A DNA stretch of 64,000 nt from Pollenia angustigena (Eukaryota; Arthropoda; Insecta; Diptera; Polleniidae): contig OV884056.1 in NCBI GenBank assembly GCA_930367215.1, positions 199,433,310 to 199,497,309 of the forward strand, in the 5' to 3' direction. The notes beneath the pieces are model-generated. The model saw only the letters and a program-made list of their open reading frames with translations. It was not told the origin of the DNA and made no database searches. Positions 34,820 through 46,672 of the stretch are shown here, piece after piece. The position numbers and the translations under genes were made by a program. Within the stretch, counting starts at the first letter, position 1, and each line of letters starts with the position of its first letter.

Positions 34820-36689
34820 TAGACCGGGTCGACCTCCATACAAAAAAAAAAGTTGTGCCAGTCACCCCCTAGAATAAAAGATATGTCAATGAAGTTTCTA
34901 AAACAGGAAAAAATTTTTTTTTGCCACGCCCCAAAATACAGCACTTTTGGTTTTTTATATGTAGCGCTGCCATCTAAAGTCCGATCTCATCATATCGCAT
35001 ATCGTTGTTCATGGCTTGATAGTGGCTTCATTTTTGTCTTTGGTGACTTTTCAATCCGTCCTGAAATTCTGGGCGCCACTTATGCCATCTCGGATCCTTC
35101 CCCCAAATGTCCAATTTGTTTGACGGTCCAAGAAAGTCCTTATAAAACTACGTATGTTGAGATTTTAATATGCTCACTTTTATGACACGCCTCCAAATAA
35201 AGCCCCTTTTTCTGTTTCACATACAAACTACATTAAAACAAGTAGAAGTCAATACAAACCAAAAAAATTTTCCTCAGTCACGCCCTAGAATAAAAGGTAT
35301 ATTTATACAGTTTTAAGGACTTTAAAAAAATTTGCCACGCCCTAAATAACAGCCCTTTTTGTTTTAGATATATAGCAAAATAAAAATTCTGTAAAAGCCT
35401 CCATTTTTTTAATGACTTCCTAAGCCATTATCAATCTCGTACAAAACTCTGTAAGTTACGCGCAATTTTTGTTTAATTATTCAATAATCCTGAAAACCAC
35501 TCTCTATGGCTCGTCATTTGAATTTTTAAAAACTGTTTCTTAGCCTTTGGTCTTTTTTTAACTAAGCGGTGTTTTCAAGTGGACTACTCATATTTTAATG
35601 AAAGTGAGACGGATGAATTTATTGACAAGCTTTCTCGATCTGAACTACTAGCGTTTTTTTTGCCAGTTTTCATATTTTGTGCCATTTTTCGTGCCATTTT
35701 TTTTTTTTTTTGCTGGACTGTGAAACTCAAATTAAAAATTTAAATTAAGACATTTGTAAAAGCAAACATAATGTCATATATGAGACCATGATACAGAGTT
35801 AAAACAAGAACTAAAAAATATAAAGAAACTGCAGAATTCTAAAAATGAAAAAAAAAAAAAAAAAAAATAATTTAAATGCATAAAAATGAATGCCTCAAAA
35901 CATGTATGCGAAAAATTATAAATTGGGCAGTCGGTGTATATAAATCTTAGCTAGACTCAAAGTTTTAGAGGGACTTTCTTAGCACGTGAAAAAATTAGAC
36001 ATCAGAGGGAAGGATCCGATATATCATAATTGCCATCTAGAATTTTAAGTTAGTTTAAAAAAGCATTAAATACAAAAATAAAGGCACATTCTAGCCATTA
36101 ACAATGATATACGATACGATGAGGTTGGACTTTAATTGACGATGCTGTATATATAAAACAAAAAGGGCAGTAATTTAGGGCATTGCAAAAACAATTTTTT
36201 TTAAGTTCTTAAAACTTAATAAATATACCTTTTATTCTAGGGCGTGACATTTTTTTGGTTTGTATTGGCTTCTACTTGGTTTAATGTAGTATGTGTGTGA
36301 AAAAGAAAAAAGGGCCTTAATTTGGAGGTGTGTCATAAAAGTGCGCATATTAAAATCGATACATACGTAATTTTATAAGGACTTTCTTGGACCGTCAAAA
36401 AAATTGGACATTTGGGGGAAGGATCCGAGGTGGCATAAGTGGTGTCCAGAATTTCAGGTCGGATTGAAAAGTCACCAAAGACAAAAATGAAGCAACTTTC
36501 AAGCCATGAACAACGATATGCGATATGATTGGATCGGACTTTAAATGGCAGCGCTACATATAAAAAACCAAAAGTGCTGTATTTTGGGGCGTGGCAAAAA
36601 AAAATTTTTTCCTGTTTTAGAAACTTCATTGACATATCTTACATTCTAGGGGGTGACTGGCACAACTTTTTTTTTCGACCCACCCTAAC
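34820..36689. mobile_element. Fold-back-like element with arms over 500 bp
   Basis: Ends (T)AGACCGGGTCG and inverted TTAGGGTGGGTCG, flanked on both sides by GCACAG (34814-34819 and 36690-36695). Arms 34845-35375 and 36160-36665 are inverted copies. The right arm holds two diverged tandem units of about 400 bp (35940-36215 and 36340-36630), each with a GCCACGCCC-like phrase. The matching frames 34853-35185 (plus) and 36333-36635 (minus) are mirror images created by the arms and not genes. Confidence 0.85.
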
Positions 36690-36695
36690 GCACAG

Positions 36696-38254
36696 TTGGC
36701 CTTTTCGTAAAGCAATAGATACAACTTTGTACGTGAGTGAAGTACCCTAGAGGGAAGCGAACTGACACCAAAGTAGTCCCGTGATAGGTCTTTGGTGGTA
36801 GAGACCGGTTCTCGTTTTAACAGTTTCTATGAGTTAGATTTATCCCTTTCACATGGGGTTGTCATTAGAGGGGCTCAACTGACACCATTTGACCAGTCAC
36901 ACATCTATTCTCAATGGACGTATTTAGTGACAGTTACTACAATATAGTATTATTAGAATACAATGTAGTATGTATTATTTCAATACAATGTAGTATTATT
37001 TCAATAAAACAAGTCCTATAATTAAATTCAAGTACCAAATTTTAGTAAGTCCCAAAAAATATGTCACACCAACGGTGAGGACTGTACTGTAATTCAATAC
37101 TTTTTCTAGCTTTTTGTTCTTAATAAACCAGTTACATGATTGGTTCTCACTTCACTGGTCATGAGTTATTTCTGTTTGTACCTGTTCTATTTTCACAGCT
37201 ACCAGGACTAGTCTTTTGGACCAATTGACACAAATAGCTAAAGGCCGTTGTAGATAATGACATTTAAAAATCTTTGTCACGCCAATATATAGCGCCCCTT
37301 ATTGCCATTTCTTGTCCAATTTTAAAGATCTATATGTATTGTAAATGTTAAGTGGTCGAATTCTGGCCACCGGGCGAACCTTGTAAATATAAAATTGCCT
37401 CAAACCCGAATATAGCACCCTTTTGCTTTCTATTCCTTACTTTCCAGGCGTGACCGTTAAGACATGCATTTCGCTTATCAAGTCCCTTAAATGAGTGTGT
37501 TGTGTTGCAAAGTATATTTTATGTTTTTTGTTTTTAATTTTCCCCAATGGGTTAACAATTACACTCCCTGTAAATAACGTCGGCAGACCCACTGTACAGC
37601 CAGTGATATTGTGTTAATTATATTACGATAACACATCATTTATTTTGTTTTAATAATTTTCATGTTGTTGTTTTTTGTTTTGTTAAACATTTAAAAATGC
37701 CGTCGGCTTTTAATACTCTGCTCATAAAATGCGTGCTGTTTTTTTATTTTGCTTACATGCGAGTATTTTTAAATTAAAAATTATATTTTAAAATTTTTTG
37801 TTCTTTTTTTACTTTTAGCTGTCCGTAGCACATAAATATTTTTGTTTTCCTCTGAGCTCGTTTTTTCGTTTATTTCTTTAAATTTTTTTGCATGTTTTTA
37901 ATTTTATTTTAATAGCTTTAGTTTTATTCTCTATATGAGTGAGTGTGCGTACGTATAATTATGTGTGTGAGTGTATTAGTGCTTTCAGCTTGAAGTCCCA
38001 TTAACAATATGAAAAACAATTTACTGACATTTATGAACTTTAAATACTTAATTGCTTTTTAAAGCGATAAAGCGTGAGAAATTTGCTAATTTGTTTATTG
38101 TACAAGAAAAATTCAAATTGTTAAATCTTTTTTATTTTTAATTTTGAAAAGAGTGGAAGTTAAATCACAAATATAAAAGCGAGAAATAAAAATTAAATCA
38201 TAGAACTAAAAACAAATTTGTTATTTGTAGTTCTTGAAAGTCAAAATTAAATTA
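36696..38254. other. Unique-looking DNA with a fold-back fragment
   Basis: 36930-37010 has a short 'caatacaatgtagtattatt' tandem repeat. 37260-37455 carries 'gtcacgccaatatatagcgc' phrases related to the fold-back arms. Homopolymer-rich to 38250. No gene recognised. Confidence 0.35.
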
Positions 38255-38375
38255 AACAGTTTTTAATGGTTGGAGGTTTATAAAAATCCTACAATGGTTG
38301 GATTAATTTGTGCACTTCGCTGGTTCCTCAGGCCAGATCATCAGGAAACATTCTCCCAAAAAATTTGTAGAAATA
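38255..38375 (-). repeat. Repeat family B fragment
   Basis: Reverse complement reads 'tttcctgatgatctggcctg' then 'aggaaccagcgaagtgcaca', closely matching 16200-16250 and 52705-52745. Confidence 0.65.
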
Positions 38376-38945
38376 AATTTGCAAGAGCACGGCTTAAAAA
38401 AACTGAACTTGCAAATTGCTTTATTTTGATTTTCTTGCGAAAACAATAAAACAATTTGTTTTTGTTTTTATTTAACGTACTTACAAAGATAAACACACTG
38501 GTTATTGATGGTTTTTTGTATAAGCTTTTTTATTGTTGCAAATAAGACTTTTTTGAGTGTTTGCAATTCTCATTCATTCTGCAGTTTTGTTTGCTAATAT
38601 TTAACATAATAAGATAGTTTGAAAGCACCAATACTTTATGGCGGATAAAAGTTAGTATATTCAATATTTTCAATAGTAATTGACAGTTAAAACATTTTTA
38701 CCAATGTTCAACAAATTGTCCTTAAATGGGACATTGTTGGACAGACTTATAAATTGATTTTGAGTCGATTGGTATACTACTCGTAGGACTAATATTTGTA
38801 TGTGTAACACACGTCAGCATAAACGCAGAATAACATCTAAACTACGGCATCGTTGTATAACTAAAGAAATATTCACCTAAATTAAATCCACATTATTCAT
38901 ACCCCCGCGGAAAATGTTTGCCAATTGTTCTTACATCCTGTTTAA
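38376..38945. other. Nothing recognised
   Basis: AT-rich sequence, no paired ends or coding signal. Confidence 0.35.
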
Positions 38946-39055
38946 CGATTTCTAACGTTCGCGTAGAAAAATTATATTTAAAACAAAAACAAAATTCGAA
39001 AATTTGTTTCCGTTTTAAATGTAATTTTCTATGTGAATGTTAACGTTCGAAATCG
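38946..39055. mobile_element. 110-bp hairpin element with CGATTTC ends
   Basis: Begins CGATTTCTAACGTT and ends AACGTTCGAAATCG; the arms pair with a few mismatches through TAGAAAA-TTA-ATTTAAAAC. Probably a small inverted-repeat transposon remnant. Confidence 0.6.
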
Positions 39056-39339
39056 ATGAGCAGACTGTTAAAGTACTAATCCTGTGACCAGTGAACAGAA
39101 TATTATAATAAAATGGGCCGAAGTGTGATACGTGAAAACAAGACCGAACAAAATAAAGTGAAGTTACTCCAGACGAAAGGTAACAAAACAAGTCATGGGA
39201 CTGGCTATCTGTTTATATTACTTTGTATCAAGGAGATCTTTCATATTAATATGGTTCTCTCGGGACAATATCTGCGACAAACATTTCTTTACCCGAAATT
39301 TAATGTGTCAATTAAAGTTACTTCAATTACCTGTTACAA

Positions 39340-39810
39340 AGTGTCATAAAGGTACCAAACCCTTGTGGAGCCCAACCGAAAAATCTGATCGAAACAAGTG
39401 GCGAATTGTTGCAAAGGTAATCGAATGCCTTTTCCGTCGATATGCTGATAAGAAATGGCTGAGTTATGGCACCTCAAAGTTCAAAATTTGCCTATTTTTT
39501 ACGTTTTTTTCAAAAATTTTTATTTTTATTTCGTTTTTTTTCTACATTATATTTAATATCTGGAATGTTTTATTTTTTAACCAAATAGTATATTTAATTA
39601 ACAACATTTTAAGCGTAATTTGAAAAAAAATCGGATGAAAAATCCGTTTTTTTTTTTATATACGTTAAAACTGATTTGAGGTGCCATTACTTAGCCATTT
39701 CTTATCAGATAGAAATTTTCAGGATATCGACGGAAAAGGCATTCGATTACCTTTCCAACGATATGCCATATCGATCGGAGTTTTTGGTTGGGCTCCACAA
39801 GGGTTTGAGT
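39340..39810. repeat. Inverted-repeat (fold-back) structure
   Basis: Arms 39352-39480 and 39676-39806 are inverted copies ('cccttgtggagcccaaccga', 'cgaatgccttttccgtcgat'). The frames 39195-39623 and 39676-39908 overlap these arms and mirror each other, so they are not convincing genes. A hairpin ACCGTT-ATCTAAAA-AACGGT lies just to the right (39840-39860). Confidence 0.7.
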
Positions 39811-39971
39811 GGGACCATACAGCGAAAAACACAAAAGTACCGTTATCTAAAAAACGGTACTTAGCAAAAAAATTACAGCGTTTTTCGTGTTCAGGAGGTC
39901 CCAATTAACTTATCTAGGCATGTGGCGCTCTTGGTACTTTTCAAAACTTAAAATTTGTTAAGCAGTGTTAT

Positions 39972-40075
39972 ACATTTGAGACATCTAGGGGCATCCTAGG
40001 CGTGTGCAGAGGCTAAATTTAAAAATTTCATTAAGCCTCCTGCAGCGTGTACGGTGCTCCTAGATGTGTCAAATG
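39972..40075. repeat. 104-bp hairpin with 43-bp arms
   Basis: ACATTTGAGACATCTAGG through GCAGAGGCT pairs with AGCCTCCTGCAG through CACATTT-type sequence, about 36 of 43 positions matching, around a 19-base AT-rich spacer. Confidence 0.7.
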
Positions 40076-40961
40076 TTTAACAAACCCTTATTTATTATAC
40101 CTTCATCATTTGTTTCTAGCATATTTCCATTTCTTAAGGGGCCAAACAAAATTTTCATTACAGACTAGAAATATATTAAAGAAAAAGTCCCATAACTGCC
40201 CAGGAGTCGCTGCTAAGGGGAAAATATATGATGGACCTCAATTAGTTTTCTGTCCTTAACATTTTCTCAAAACATACTTCCCCTTTATCTCCACCCCTTA
40301 GAGGGGCTCACATACAAATATGCCGTTTTATGAAATTCTTTAGTTTAATTAAAATTTTTCATCGTTTGCGAATAAAATCAAAAGTTGAAGACAGATTTTA
40401 ACAATTTATGGCGTGCACCGCCTCTGATTAAATCCCAGACGGATCTACAGAAATTAAAGAAAAAATACTTCCTTAACAAAACTATAACGATTTTTTGCTG
40501 GCTTTAATTTTCTAATTAAATTTAAAAATATTTCTGCTGGAAATATCGAGTTATGTACTTCCTTGCGTGCTTTAGTTTTCTGATATGATGGTGGTACATT
40601 AAGGTGGTCTAAATAGAGATCTGTTGGATAAATACTAGAACAAGATACTTGAGGTTAATGGCCCCTAATGGCAAAACATTGTTTCGAGAGAACAAAATTA
40701 ATAAGTCATATTTTAAGATTGGACTGAAAAAGCCTCAGATATAAACTCGCGACCCCTACGTTAGGCAAAAAAAATTTTTTCGAAACCTTGCAAAAAAACT
40801 TTATATTAGAGGGAGTACGGAGAAAATTTTTCAAAGGTTTTCAGACGTGGCAAAATATTAAAAAATATTTCTTAAATTGGTTTTAAATGGTGACTTGTTT
40901 TTTTCGAACGACCCTACAAGATTTCTTCCAAAAAACTGTATGCTCGATTAATTCTTTGTAA
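40076..40961. other. Mostly unrecognised; fold-back-like fragment at the right
   Basis: 40600-40918 ends 'tttttttcgaacgaccctac' and contains 'cagacgtggcaaaat', resembling the end of the fold-back element at 36600-36689. The rest is unassigned. Confidence 0.35.
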
Positions 40962-42307
40962 AGGTACGTTCAGACTAATGAAATATTTGACAAAAATATT
41001 TGTTCTGATATTTGCTACAAACTGTGTGAAACAAAAAATATTTTGTTTAATGCTCACACTAACCTCAAATATTTGACAATTTTTGTTTGTTAAAACAGTT
41101 GGAAAATAGTGTCAAATAAAATAAATGAAATCATGTTTGCCATGCGTTCAGACTTAGACAAATATTTGCATCAAATAATTATTTAATGAAAGTGTTCAAA
41201 AATCAAAATATATTTCACAAATAGTAAAAATTGCCAAATTAAAGGAAATTTGCAAAAAATTGCTAATAGCGGTAGATATTATAGCAAAACCTAATAGTTG
41301 TTCAAAATCGTTAAAGCTGTAAAGATTCACAGGGAAAAATCGCTTCTTCGCGAGCATGGCTAAAATTCGCGAATAATTGCAAGCTTGGAAACAAACCCTA
41401 AAATTTATTTGAAATCGTTTAAAAAACAAATTTTCGAAAAATAACAAAAAAAAAAATATTTTTTGCAAAATAAGCGAAAATTCGCGAAAATTTTTAAAAT
41501 TTCAAACAAGCCATAAAACTGATTAAAAGTCCCTAAAAGTAAAAGGAATGGCAAAAAATCGGTAAAAATTGCCAAATTAGCGAAAATTTGCAAAAATTTG
41601 CTAATAGCGGCATGATAGCAAAGCTTAATAGTTATTAAAAGAAGTTAAATCTGCAAAGAATCACAGAAAGAAATCGCTTCTATCACAAACATGGCTAAAA
41701 TTCGCGAAAAATTGCAAACTTGGAAACAAATCATATTTATTTGAAATCGCTTAATCGGTTAAAAAATACAAAATGTCGGGGAAAACAAAAAATAAAAATA
41801 AAAAATTTGCAAAAGTAGCAAAAATTCGCGAACAATTTTAACATATCAAACAAAACCATAAAATTGATTAAGAGTCCCCAAAAGAATAAGGAATGGCAAA
41901 AATTCTATAAAAATTGCTAAGTTAGCGGAAATTCGCAAAAATTTGCCAATAGCGGCATGATAGCAAAGTCTTATAATTATAAAAAATCTTTAAAACTGTA
42001 AAGAATCCGAAAACTTACAAGAAAAATTGCTTCTATAGGTAACATGGCTAAAATTATTTATCATTGTTTGCTCTTACAATTTTTTTGTAATATCAAATAA
42101 ATGTTTGCTCAAAAACTACTAAAATATTTGATTTTTTGTGTTTACACTATGTTCACATTGTACAAATATTTGTTTGCCGGCAAATACTTTTATTTGCCCA
42201 AAATCAGCTGTTATTTTATTTGACACTCAAAAATATTTTGTGTTCAGACTTCGTTGGTGAAATATTTGATGTTTGCTATCAAATATTTCATCAGTCTGAA
42301 TGTACCT
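40962..42307. mobile_element. TAA-flanked element carrying a 340-bp satellite
   Basis: Left AGGTACGTTCAGACTAATGA and inverted right AGGTACATTCAGACTGATGA, then AATATTTGA. TAA duplications are at 40959-40961 and 42308-42310, suggesting PIF/Harbinger. The middle is filled by tandem repeats (41229-42060) instead of a transposase. Confidence 0.8.
41229..42060. repeat. About 2.4 tandem copies of a 340-bp unit
   Basis: 'ttgccaaattagcgaaaatt' to 'ctaatagcgg' recurs at about 41229, 41569 and 41911, followed each time by 'atcgcttcta..catggctaaaattcgcg'. The phenylalanine-rich minus-strand frames at 41196-41593 come from this array. Confidence 0.85.
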
Positions 42308-42310
42308 TAA

Positions 42311-43355
42311 GGAATTAATGCTATTAATTTTTTACTTGATAATACAACTTTGAAATTTGAAGTCGACTTTAACTAATATTTAAACTACAGTTTTGTAGTT
42401 AAGTTTCAAAAATATTTGCTTCGTGAGTATAAAATATCTTTAAAAAAGTTCGATCACTACTTACATGTATCTTTATTTTTTCCCATTTCAGAGTACCCCA
42501 ACTTTAAAGGTAGTCAAACCAAACGTAAAGCTGCTTCTAGAAGTAAATAAAAAGTAAACAAAATATACTTATTAAAGTGAAAATTAGTTAAAAATATTTT
42601 TAAATATTTAAAACAAATTAAATAAATCTATAATATGTACATAATTACATACATACAAGTCTAAATAAGTTTGTAATTAAAAGTGAATAAATGTGTATAA
42701 AACATAATTTTTTTATTTATATAAATTTAATATGTATAATAGAAAGAAAATAGAAGAAAAATAAATTAATTAATAAACTTATAAAACGATACAAAAACAA
42801 CAACTCAGAGAGCAAAGATAAAACGAATTCCCTCCCACTGTGTTTTGACATACTAAACAATTTAATTAACTAAAGTGGATTAATTTGCACCTTGTTAGAC
42901 TAATTAAGGATTACAAACAACAGCAACAATAACTTAAAAGCATATTTATAGAAAAAAAAGCAGCAGCAGCAGCGAAAGGAAAGCAACAATAACTAAAAAG
43001 TATATTTATAGAAAAAAATCAGCAGCAGCAGCGAAAGGAAAGCAACAATATCATTAAGTTTAAATGTGAGTGTTTTTGTGTCTTACTATTTTTTAAGTAA
43101 TATCTATCTATGTTTTTATGTAAAAGTCCAAAAGGAAATAGAAAAAATTTAGCAGAAAAAAAGCAAAGAAGAAAATTACAACATTATTATAATTATATAA
43201 AGCAACAACAGTTACCATAATAAAGAAAAAAGAAAAACTTCATTAATATCTCGCTCACCAATAACATCATTATCGCCGCTATCAACATCACATTTCAATT
43301 ACAGTTCGTGCATTCATACAACTACATATATAGTGGTATGTCCGTTTGTAATCAT
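42311..43355. other. AT-rich DNA with a 60-bp CAG-bearing duplication
   Basis: A 60-bp unit with (CAG)4-5 and GCGAAAGGAAAGCAACAATA is tandemly duplicated at 42921-43042. The run-up resembles a fly 5' untranslated leader, but no start codon context or clear donor is present. The rest is featureless. Confidence 0.4.
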
Positions 43356-43739
43356 CAGGGTTGTCAGATTGTTTTTCCATTCATTTTTCAAAAAAAAAAA
43401 AAAAAAACAGTGTTGTTAGGCAAAGCCGTACCACAGCATACACAGACAAATTTTCGAGTGTTCCCTATCTGGAAATCGGCAAAAGAATTTTATGTTCATA
43501 TTGTCCTTAAAGCCAAAGAACAACTTAAGTGTACTCAAGAACTAAAATATTTTCTGCTTTAAAAACTGCCACCCTTTCATTGGTTAAGATTCACATAAGA
43601 GTTCTTTGTGCCTCATATTATCTAGATATCTACATGGCTGAGTTTCAAAACGTCAGTTGAAAAGCAACTCGCCTTTTTAAATGCATTCTACAATGCAACC
43701 GAGTGCAACTTTACAATGTTATCTGTCCCAAAGTGCACC

Positions 43740-44392
43740 CCGGAGATTTAAGGGTATTTCACTTTTTGGTTTTACATTCTCTAGAGAATAATCAGGTGCA
43801 GCCAATACCTGAAATGCGAAAAAAAAATCCAAAATAGACAAATCACAGGAGATCTTCACGATTCCTTGCGATCGCGGATGACCAGACCACGATGACTGGT
43901 ACCACGGCAGTCAGTTGTCCCGGTAGCACGGCACCGGTATGACAATAAGTTGACTCTTCTTTGAGTATGTTTCATGCGCGTAATGATTCCTGTTTTTCAG
44001 GAAGATTGTCTTTTTAGAAGATTAACTTTTCTGATAATTGGTACTTTCAATGTTGTACTCCCGTCCGGTTTAAAGGATGGGATGCAAGTCACAGATGATA
44101 TTTCTTCGAAGGGTTAGTTTCAGGGATCACATGGTGTTTGTTGGATATAACCAAAGTCGCGGCAAGTGATATCCGGAAAATCTCCCTAATTTTACAACAC
44201 TTGTGGAAAAGTTTGGTCGGAGGGAGAACTTTTCCTAGGTGGATGCTGTTTCTAGTCAATAGCTGCTACAAGCATGCTTCCGACAGCAGCGGAGGATAGA
44301 AAGCTCCAACTCGAGTGAATAATCTTCCTAGTGCATACTACCCACCATGGAGTGAGCCTACGCGGCATGCATCCATGTAAATCTTAAAACAT
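43740..44392 (-). mobile_element. Retroposon insertion of higher GC content
   Basis: Bounded by a 17-bp direct repeat CTGTSCCAAAGTGCACC (43723-43739 and 44393-44409; 16 of 17 identical), typical of target-primed insertion. The inserted 650 bases are much richer in GC than their surroundings. Minus-strand orientation is suggested but the family is not recognised. It may be a LINE untranslated region or a SINE. Confidence 0.7.
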
Positions 44393-44479
44393 CTGTGCCA
44401 AAGTGCACCAAAAAAGATATCGATGCGTACTCAATAAACAAACTGTACATCGTTTAACTTGATGATATAATTTTTACTT

Positions 44480-44780
44480 ATATATTCCGCCAATCTAGAT
44501 TATTACGTCTATACATGAGGGTATTTATGATCAATTCTGGACCTATCAGCACGAAATTGTATACCAATATTAACATGTATAAGGAAGTTATGATGTTAAA
44601 AGGTATTTTCGCAACTGTGGTCAAATATGAACCCATTTCAAAAAAAATTTACAAGAAGATTTATGTACCAATAAAATATTTTGGCGCTTATTTTTTTCTA
44701 AATCTAACAAAAGATGGGTTTTGTGTACAAAGATCGTATACCGTAAAAAAAGTTTGTATGGCGGCTTTGTAACATATTGG
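44480..44780 (+). repeat. Dispersed repeat family A, copy 3
   Basis: 'tgagggtatttatgatcaat', 'tctggacctatcagcacgaa' and 'ggtcaaatatgaacccattt' align with 4880-5100. The 85-codon frame at 44515 is a by-product. Confidence 0.55.
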
Positions 44781-45050
44781 CTGCTGTTCACCATTTTCAA
44801 TAGCCATCTTCCTCGTGACAATTAAAATTTCATAAACTTAGTTCCAAAATTGCCACCTGTACTTAAGGCGCAAGGTTTATATGAAAAGCCAGCCAGACGG
44901 ATCGACATCGCCTAATCGATTTAGAAAGTGTTAACGATGTGTAGAAGTGCATAATATCCTATTGTGGTGTAAAAACACTACGTCGCCTAACACAAAATTT
45001 CATCCCAAATTGGTTTAAGTTTCGCCACGTCTGACAACCCTGGTAGCCAT

Positions 45051-45589
45051 CGTCAACAAAATTATTCGTTATATTACAACATATTTTTCTCTTTCTCTTA
45101 GACACATTCAGTTTTTCTCTCTTGTTTAAAAATTCCAAGGATACAAAATTTTTTTTATTTTATTTTACTCACAGTACACTGTTGCTATAGTTTCTTTTTT
45201 TTTTTTTTTTTTTTGTTGCTGAGTTTTAAGTTTTTATTTTCCAAATTTTTTTTATTTAACTAAATGCATAGAAAAAGAAATTTGTTATATTTTTTTTTTT
45301 TTTTTGTTAAAACAAAATGTAATACGGCCAACAACACGTGACCTTTTATGAATAAATATGTATAAAATACGAGTACAGGCTAAAAAATTAGAAAAATATT
45401 TAAAAAAAAAAAGATGAGAAAAAAAGTTTTTCATTTTACAACAAAAAGCAACAACAACATCAGCAGCAATAAAAGTAACTTGAAAAAATAATAATAAAAT
45501 AATATAGTACTGCAGTTGTTTAAGTGTAATTATAAACTAAATTAAAATAAATAACTAAAACAGAATTGTTCAAAACAAAACCCAAAAAG
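45051..45589 (+). other. Possible 5' untranslated exon
   Basis: After poly-T tracts (45180-45310) the strand becomes rich in CAACAACATCAGCAGCAAT and A-rich sequence and ends CCCAAAAAG at 45589, directly followed by GTAAGTTT, an ideal splice donor. This pattern is common for non-coding first exons of large fly genes. No frame supports it. Confidence 0.3.
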
Positions 45590-45598
45590 GTAAGTTTA
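45590..45598 (+). promoter_or_regulatory. Strong splice donor candidate
   Basis: AAAAAG|GTAAGTTTA matches the fly 5' splice site consensus at every key position. Its use is not demonstrated. Confidence 0.35.
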
Positions 45599-45653
45599 TA
45601 AATATGAGATTGTAGGTATTTAGTTTTAATGGCTTTAAAAAAATATGAATGTA

Positions 45654-46330
45654 CCCTGCAAATAAAATTGGACCACCTGATCCATTTTGATAAAATGGAC
45701 TACTCCATGGACTGGTCCGATGTAATGCAAGCATGGACCATGTCATTGTTAAAAAGTGTTTGTAGTGAGACTACATGTCTTCGTTTTTTAACGACATGCT
45801 TTCGTTTTTAAACGACTTCAAAACTAATCCTCTTGAGTATACCATGGAGTAGTTTTAAAACTACTCCTTAAGCGGCTCATACACTTGTAATAAAATTGTT
45901 TAATTTTACGTATTGTACAATTATATCGCCAATGTGGATGTGATGTTCGAAGGTGGCACAATGTATTGGCAACAATCAAAAGACTTTTGATTTTTATTGC
46001 ACAACAAAAAGATAGTGAAATGTGTTGGCAACATTGTTTATGTTATTTCTATAGGTTATGTTCGCCTTTTTATTGAATGAATGAAACCATCGTGCGACTT
46101 ATTGCATAATATAGGACAAAATGGAAATACTATGGCAAATATCATATACAATAATATTGCAAGTGTATGGGCCGCATTAGTGGTCCAAAGGTGGGTTATA
46201 TCTCCTAGGACATCGTAATGTTAAATAGACCAGGTTTTTTCCATACGTTTGGGTTAGTTTTGGACTAGTCCTGGTCCCTTGTGGACTACTCTTTACACGC
46301 GTGTTTGGACTGGTCCTATTATTTGCAGGG
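45654..46330. mobile_element. TA-flanked element with CCCTGCAAATAA ends
   Basis: CCCTGCAAATAA at the left and inverted at the right, each next to TA. GGACYRGTCC-like blocks (GGACTGGTCC, GGACTAGTCC, GGACTACTCC) are repeated near both ends and look like subterminal binding sites. No transposase. Probably a Tc1/mariner-group non-autonomous element. Confidence 0.75.
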
Positions 46331-46672
46331 TATATAAAACACTTTTAGCTAGGGACTGCTGTTCGGTTTTAACCGAAATCGAAACCGCGGTTTTAAATGC
46401 CTAAAAACCGAAACCATAATACTGGAACTTCATATACAAAACTTTATACATAACAGCTTGCAACAATGGCAAGGTATTTCAAAATTCTTAAAATTCAAAA
46501 TAAGTACTAAAAAGAACAAATGTTACCTTTCTAACTCTTATGGTGTTTTCTTTTCTACAAAAAATGTGACATTTTGATTAAAAAACATTCAATTTGGTGT
46601 ATGTTTCTTACAAATTTTGCTCCTAAAAAGGGTGGCTTGTTTTATTCTAAAACATTTTTAAAAATAAAAAAT
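46331..46672. other. Possible single transposon end
   Basis: 46375-46425 contains 'ggttttaaccgaaatcgaaa' and 'aaccgaaacc' blocks like a hAT arm, but no partner end is found. The rest is AT-rich. Confidence 0.3.

Larger units (their letters stand above)
43356..45042. mobile_element. CAGGGTTGTCAGA-ended DNA element
   Basis: Left CAGGGTTGTCAGATTG, right inverted CAGGGTTGTCAGACGTG. Flanks GTAATCAT (43348-43355) and GTAGCCAT (45043-45050) match 6 of 8, compatible with an old hAT-type duplication. The interior hosts a retroposon (43740-44392) and a family A repeat. No transposase seen. Confidence 0.75.

Noticed and set aside
34853..36635. Two similar 100-110 codon frames (plus at 34853, minus at 36333) that look like a conserved protein
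   Set aside because: They lie in the inverted arms of one fold-back element, so their similarity is a product of the arms. No start context or domain.
39195..39623. 142-codon plus-strand frame
   Set aside because: Half lies in an inverted repeat arm and the rest is phenylalanine-rich low complexity.
41196..41593. Phenylalanine-rich minus-strand frames resembling each other
   Set aside because: Generated by the 340-bp tandem repeat.
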